Shown here: positions 62,283 through 64,000 of the stretch, one piece after another
Layout: each line of letters starts with the position of its first letter
Numbering within the stretch: the stretch's first letter is position 1
NCBI RefSeq assembly: GCF_030811835.1
Contig: NZ_JAUSRO010000005.1
Location: 1 to 64,000, forward strand
Length of the DNA: 64,000 nt
Origin: Variovorax ginsengisoli
GTDB lineage: Bacteria > Pseudomonadota > Gammaproteobacteria > Burkholderiales > Burkholderiaceae_C
Direction: 5' to 3'
The notes under the pieces: model-generated
Database searches by the model: none
Seen by the model: the letters and a program-made list of their open reading frames with translations, nothing else
Told to the model about the DNA's origin: nothing
Made by a program: the position numbers and the translations under genes

Positions 62283-63083
62283 ATGCTGCTCGGAACCCTC
62301 TTCGGCCTTGCCATCGGCCTCGTGCTGGGCCTGACGGGCGCTGGCGGCGGCATCCTTGCCGTGCCCGCACTGGTAATCGGCCTTGGCTGGAGCCTGCCGC
62401 AGGCCACACCGGTCGCCTTGCTCGCGGTCGGCCTGGCGGCTGCATTGGGCGCGGTCGATGGGCTGCGCAAGGGGCTGGTGCGCTGGCGCGCCGCCTTGCT
62501 GATGGCCACGCTGGGTGTGCTGTTCTCGCCGCTGGGCGTGCATGCCGCGCACGTGCTGCCACAGAAGACGCTGATGACGTTGTTCGCCATCGCCATGCTC
62601 GCGGCTTCCACACGCCCGCTGCTGCAAGGCCGCGCCTCGGCGAACGATGGTGCGGGTCAGCAGGCGCTGGAAAAGAACTGCATGCTCAGTCCGCAGACCG
62701 GGCGCCTGCGCTGGACGCGCCGTTGCGCCATGACGCTGGCCGGCATCGGGTCGGTGTCCGGCCTGTTGACAGGAATGCTCGGCGTCGGCGGCGGCTTCCT
62801 GATCGTGCCGGCCTTCCGCCAATGGACCGACATCCGCATGCACAGCGTGGTCGCGACCTCGCTGCTGGTGGTGGCGCTGGTGTCCATCGGGGCGACCTTC
62901 AGTGCGCTGGGCGCGGGCGCGCATATCTCACGCGTCGGCGCCTTTTTCATCGGCGCATCCATGATCGGCATGGCCTGCGGCAGGGTGACAGCACCGCACC
63001 TGCCAGGTCCACGGCTTCAAGTCGGCTTCGCGCTGTTGTCTGCCGGCGTGGCCCTGTTCCTACTCGGACGGACCTGGGCGTGA
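62283..63083 (+). CDS. TSUP-family sulfite/sulfur anion exporter
   Basis: 266 residues, about eight helices with two repeats (LVLGLTGAGGGILAVPALVI and GLLTGMLGVGGGFLIVPAFR). In BigR operons such proteins export sulfite made from persulfide. It is 34 bases after the TIGR01244 gene and the last of the operon, and convergent with an AraC gene (stop 63085). Confidence 0.9.
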   Translation: MLLGTLFGLAIGLVLGLTGAGGGILAVPALVIGLGWSLPQATPVALLAVGLAAALGAVDGLRKGLVRWRAALLMATLGVLFSPLGVHAAHVLPQKTLMTLFAIAMLAASTRPLLQGRASANDGAGQQALEKNCMLSPQTGRLRWTRRCAMTLAGIGSVSGLLTGMLGVGGGFLIVPAFRQWTDIRMHSVVATSLLVVALVSIGATFSALGAGAHISRVGAFFIGASMIGMACGRVTAPHLPGPRLQVGFALLSAGVALFLLGRTWA

Positions 63084-63084
63084 T

Positions 63085-63945
63085 TCAGTGCTGACCAGAA
63101 AGGTCGGTGCCATCGCCCGCCGGCCGGTTCGACGGCAAGAACTTCGAGGGCGCCAGGCCAAACTGGCGCTTGAACGCCTGCGTGAAGGCGCTGTGGCTTT
63201 CGTAGCCGCATTCCAGCGCCACGCGCATCAAGGGTTGGCCGGCCCCGATCGCATCCATGGCTCCCAGCAGCCGGGCCTGCAGGCGCCATTGGCCGAAGTT
63301 CATTCCGGTGCTTCTGGCGAAATGCCGATGGAAGGTTTTCGCGCTCATTGCCAGTGACCGCGCCCAGTCGTCTGCCAGGCAAGCCTGCGCCGGCTTTTCG
63401 GTGATCGCACGACAGACGGCCGCCATGCGCGGATCGTCCGGCCACGGCAGGTAAAACGGCAGCGCGCTGGGCTGCCGCAGTTCTTCCAGCAGCAAGGACG
63501 CCACGGCCTCTCCGCGCGCCGTGGCGCATACGTCGGTGCCCAATGCGGCGGCCGCGGCAATCAGCTCGCGCAGCAAGGGCGACACATGCACCACACGGTC
63601 GGTGGGCGGCAGAGGGCGCGCTTCGTCCGGCATCACCAGCACGCTGCGTATGCGCACCGCGCTGCGCATCGCCAGGCGATGTTCGGTATAGGGCCGCAGC
63701 CACACGGCGGTGGTGGGCGGCACGATCCAGCGCCCCGTCGTGGCCTCGACCACCATCACGCCGTCCAACGCGTACAGCAGTTGGCCACGCGCATGGCGAT
63801 GAAAGTCGATTTCGAAGTCCGCCGGATGGTCCGCCGCCACCCCCGTCATCCATGAGGCGAAGGCCGAATGGTCGTGCGGGTCGGTCTGAAGCCGTTGCAT
63901 GGAAGTCAAAGCCAAACGATCTCCGAATGCTTTTTGAATGTCCAT
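63085..63945 (-). CDS. AraC-family transcriptional regulator
   Basis: 286 residues: N-terminal cupin (HRHARGQLLYALDGVMVVEA, then TGRW), and a C-terminal double HTH (SLAMSAKTFHRHFARSTGMN, GYESHSAFTQAFKRQFG). An in-frame ATG at 63900 (MQRLQTDP) is an alternative start. The target is not in view; it likely lies beyond the right edge, or the gene regulates itself. Confidence 0.9.
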   Translation of the reverse strand: MDIQKAFGDRLALTSMQRLQTDPHDHSAFASWMTGVAADHPADFEIDFHRHARGQLLYALDGVMVVEATTGRWIVPPTTAVWLRPYTEHRLAMRSAVRIRSVLVMPDEARPLPPTDRVVHVSPLLRELIAAAAALGTDVCATARGEAVASLLLEELRQPSALPFYLPWPDDPRMAAVCRAITEKPAQACLADDWARSLAMSAKTFHRHFARSTGMNFGQWRLQARLLGAMDAIGAGQPLMRVALECGYESHSAFTQAFKRQFGLAPSKFLPSNRPAGDGTDLSGQH

Positions 63946-64000
63946 TTCAGTACATCAATCGTCCAATTGTATGGAGACAGCCTGCCATCCCGGCCGTTAG
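63946..64000. other. Upstream region of the AraC gene, cut by the window
   Basis: Only 55 bases are present. CCAATTG at about 63973 and nearby AT-rich bases could belong to a promoter, but nothing can be supported. Confidence 0.2.

Overview
The window is high-GC bacterial DNA whose genes (tuf-fusA-rpsG-rpsL str operon, mreBCD-mrdA, gatCAB, hemB, hemJ, an mla-type lipid transport operon, many LysR regulators) fit a betaproteobacterium of the order Burkholderiales. I read it as Comamonadaceae, most like Variovorax. That assignment is inference from gene content and protein style. No rRNA, tRNA, CRISPR array, transposase or integrase was seen.

Layout. 1-3.5 kb: end of the str operon (rpsL, rpsG, fusA, start of tuf; minus strand). 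3.6-9.9 kb: D,D-carboxypeptidase, hydrolase, 2Fe-2S ferredoxin, VanZ-like protein and hemJ on minus, then hemB and corA on plus. A candidate small RNA lies between hemJ and hemB. 10-14.8 kb: a LysR gene between two near-identical small secreted-protein genes, then a dienelactone-hydrolase/isomerase pair, an SDR and a MarC protein. 14.8-18.5 kb: mlaE-mlaF-mlaD-lipoprotein operon. 18.7-23.1 kb: LysR, mmsA and a GMC oxidoreductase. 23.3-31.1 kb: a seven-gene operon joining a polyamine-type ABC importer to a three-subunit HcnABC/opine-oxidase-like dehydrogenase, divergent from an IclR gene with twin operators. 31.4-42.3 kb: a TSUP permease, mreBCD-mrdA without rodA, gatCAB, pyrE and xth.

42.3-52.0 kb looks like an accessory island. 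It lies between intact xth and a diverged 3' fragment of a second xth. It holds a TetR-controlled four-gene reductase/hydrolase operon, three clusters of small catabolic or detoxification genes and two LysR genes. 52.0-63.1 kb is a sulfur and thiol redox district: a two-component system divergent from dsbD-tlpA-dsbG-dsrE-tsdB-tsdA, then a persulfide-dioxygenase-like gene divergent from a BigR-like repressor with two YeeE/YedE proteins, a TIGR01244-type protein and a TSUP exporter. An AraC regulator ends the window.

Regulatory structure is rich. Operators can be read directly for IclR, TetR, BigR-like and response-regulator sites. A repeat family sits in the same orientation directly after three different genes. 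The best candidates for undescribed biology are the hemJ-hemB small RNA, the sulfur redox district with its three-phase TTAA box, the xth-flanked island, and the 3'-end repeat family.
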